In this document: piece after piece, positions 62,813 to 64,000 of the stretch | Layout of the letters: each line of letters begins with the position of its first letter | Position numbering within the stretch: the stretch's first letter is position 1 | NCBI GenBank assembly: GCA_963777625.1 | Contig: CAVZRO010000017.1 | Span: 1-64,000, forward strand | Reading direction: 5' to 3' | DNA: 64,000 nucleotides | Source of the DNA: DATDIC01 sp963777625 | Lineage (GTDB): Bacteria > Pseudomonadota > Alphaproteobacteria > Acetobacterales > Acetobacteraceae | Notes under the pieces: generated by a model | Seen by the model: only the letters and a program-made list of their open reading frames with translations | What the model was told of the DNA's origin: nothing | Databases searched by the model: none | Program-made: the position numbers and the translations under genes

Positions 62813-63908
62813 TCAAGGTCCCTCTGTAACGAATTCGCTGATCAATGCGGCGGCCTGCTGCAGCGCGACCGCATCGCCGATGGAAATGCGCATCTGTCGC
62901 GCATGCGCACCGGCGCCGAAATCGTCGCACCAGGATGCGCTCCGCGGCGAGCCGCGCGGTGCAGGTCTGCACTACCTCGGGGTCTGGAAAGTCGATCAGC
63001 AGGAAATTGGCCTGGCTGGGATGGACCCGCAGTGTCTCGCAACGTGCCAGGCTGTCGGCCAGCCAGGGCAGCCACAGATCATTGTGCGCCCGTGCCGCGT
63101 GCTGATGTGCCTCATCCGCCAGCGCGGCGAGACCTGCCGCCAGCGCCGGCCGGCTGACCGGGAAAGTCGGGCCCACCTTCGCGATCGCTTGCAGCAGCGC
63201 CGGATCGCCGGTGAGCCAGCCCAGTCGCATGCCGGCCATGCCGAACAGCTTGGAGAAAGTGCGGCTGACCAGCACGTTCCCCGCCGTCATGGCGAGGCCC
63301 AGCCCGCCATCGCCGTAGGACGGATCGCGCACGTATTCCGCGTAGGCGCAGTCCAGCACCAGCAGCACGTCGCCCGGCAGCCGCGCATGCAGCGCCCGCA
63401 CGTCGTCGAGGCTCAGCATGGCGCCCGAGGGATTGTCCGGATTGGCCAGCATCACGACGCGCGTTCGCGGTCCCACCGCCGCCAGCAACGCGCCAGGATC
63501 GGCGCGGAAATCCACATCCGGCGCCGCCACGGGCGTTGCCCCGGCGATCGCCGCGTTGCGTGCATAGCGCGCATAGCCGCGGGCGGAGAACACGACCTCG
63601 TCGCCCGGCCCGGCAAAGGCGAGCACCGCGTTCAGCATCAGCGTGTCGGAACCCGGACCCAGGCTGATATGCGCCGCCGGGACGCCGAACCTCGCAGCCA
63701 GCGCCGCCACCAGTTCGCCGCCCTCGCCTTCCGGGTATTCGTGGCCGCGCGCGGCGGCTGCCGCGGCTGCGGCGATCGCCCCCTGACTGGGACCGAGCGG
63801 GCTTTCGTTGGAGCAGAGCCGGCGCATGCCGGGCTGCAGCAGTTCGGGCACCGCAGCCATCGGGCCGCCGATACCGGCCAGGGCGGGACGTGGCTGGGGC
63901 TTGCTCAT
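62813..63908 (-). pseudogene. Histidinol-phosphate aminotransferase-like (class I/II) enzyme, one frameshift
   Basis: PLP-dependent aminotransferase of about 364 residues after correction. Features: LCSNESPLGPS near the start, HISLGPGSDTLM, VVMLANPDNPSGAM, LLVLDCAYAEYV and the PLP-Lys motif SRTFSKLFGMAGMRLGWL. The end is disrupted near 62920: after ERILVR one extra base (A) shifts the frame, and the other frame gives ARQMRISIGDAVALQQAAAL ending at 62813-62815. It is HisC-like, but in this context (with a Rieske oxygenase) it may act on another amino acid. Its ATG overlaps the stop of the upstream gene. Confidence 0.85.
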
Positions 63909-64000
63909 GCACGATCCATGGCTGCCGCCGTCTCGACGGCGGTGGTGAACAGGTAGTCGCCACGACGCGCCAGCGCCGGCAGCCGTCGCGCCACCACGAT
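63905..64000 (-). CDS. 3' end of an unidentified gene (cut by window edge)
   Basis: The last 31 codons read IVVARRLPALARRGDYLFTT and AVETAAAMDRA before a TGA overlapping the aminotransferase start (ATGA). The tight overlap indicates the same operon. Too short to identify. Confidence 0.55.
   Translation of the reverse strand: MVVARRLPALARRGDYLFTTAVETAAAMDRA

Overview
The window is GC-rich bacterial DNA with alphaproteobacterial gene content: LIV, MalFGK-type and TauABC-type ABC transporters, GMC oxidoreductase, enolase-superfamily dehydratases, ring-hydroxylating oxygenase. The intergenic palindrome at about 1.6-1.8 kb resembles repeats I associate with Acetobacteraceae, so a soil or freshwater member of that family is my best guess (inference; no rRNA or tRNA gene is visible to confirm it).

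Layout. 0-5.2 kb: M20 amidohydrolase (frameshifted), then a minus-strand run tusA-like / class II histone-deacetylase-like / enolase-superfamily enzyme, and a divergent ROK fructokinase. 5.3-9.2 kb: an enoyl-ACP-reductase remnant, Bcr/CflA efflux pump, class I glutamine amidotransferase, an SDR lacking the usual catalytic Ser and Lys (frameshifted), and a PEP-mutase/isocitrate-lyase-family enzyme. 9.3-14.4 kb: glycerophosphodiesterase whose 3' end was hit by a 1.4 kb transposase-less cassette carrying a DMT exporter, then tandemly duplicated Uma2 genes, mazG and a methyltransferase. 14.4-18.8 kb: a secreted double retropepsin, an orphan HyuB-type subunit and a peptide-type solute-binding protein.

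18.9-41.9 kb is the most coherent region: a catabolic island of GMC oxidoreductase (broken by a decayed IS), HpcH/HpaI aldolase, two Gfo/Idh/MocA dehydrogenases, two amidohydrolases, a Rieske protein, a LacI regulator, a MalEFGK-type transporter with three paralogous binding proteins (two disabled), a fourth unrelated binding protein, and two enolase-superfamily enzymes. Seven copies of a 12-bp palindrome, GTAANCGNTTAC (six exact, one with a single mismatch), sit just upstream of its transcription units. I infer that the LacI protein encoded inside the island binds them, and that the island imports and degrades a sugar, sugar acid or related acid through dehydratase, aldolase and dehydrogenase steps.

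42-46.5 kb: GYD-like protein, a zinc-ribbon/cyclase-like/AAA/TPR protein with a degenerate cyclase site, and a tyrosine-phosphatase-like protein. 46.6-53.0 kb: a GH127-type glycosidase and a LIV-type transporter operon, every gene broken by frameshifts. 53.7-58.6 kb: YVTN beta-propeller and a TauABC-like importer with two different permeases. 59.1-64 kb: oleate hydratase, Rieske oxygenase, a HisC-like aminotransferase (frameshifted) and the tail of one more gene.

Mobile and repeated DNA is abundant: a complete IS4-type element with 10-bp target duplication, a decayed IS1634-type element, a transposase-less cassette with 24-bp inverted ends and 8-bp target duplication, a 178-bp miniature element with 22-bp inverted ends, and two families of dispersed hairpin repeats (called R1 and R2 here). 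The many frameshifts (several of them single-base insertions) may partly be sequence errors; this must be settled before calling the genes dead.
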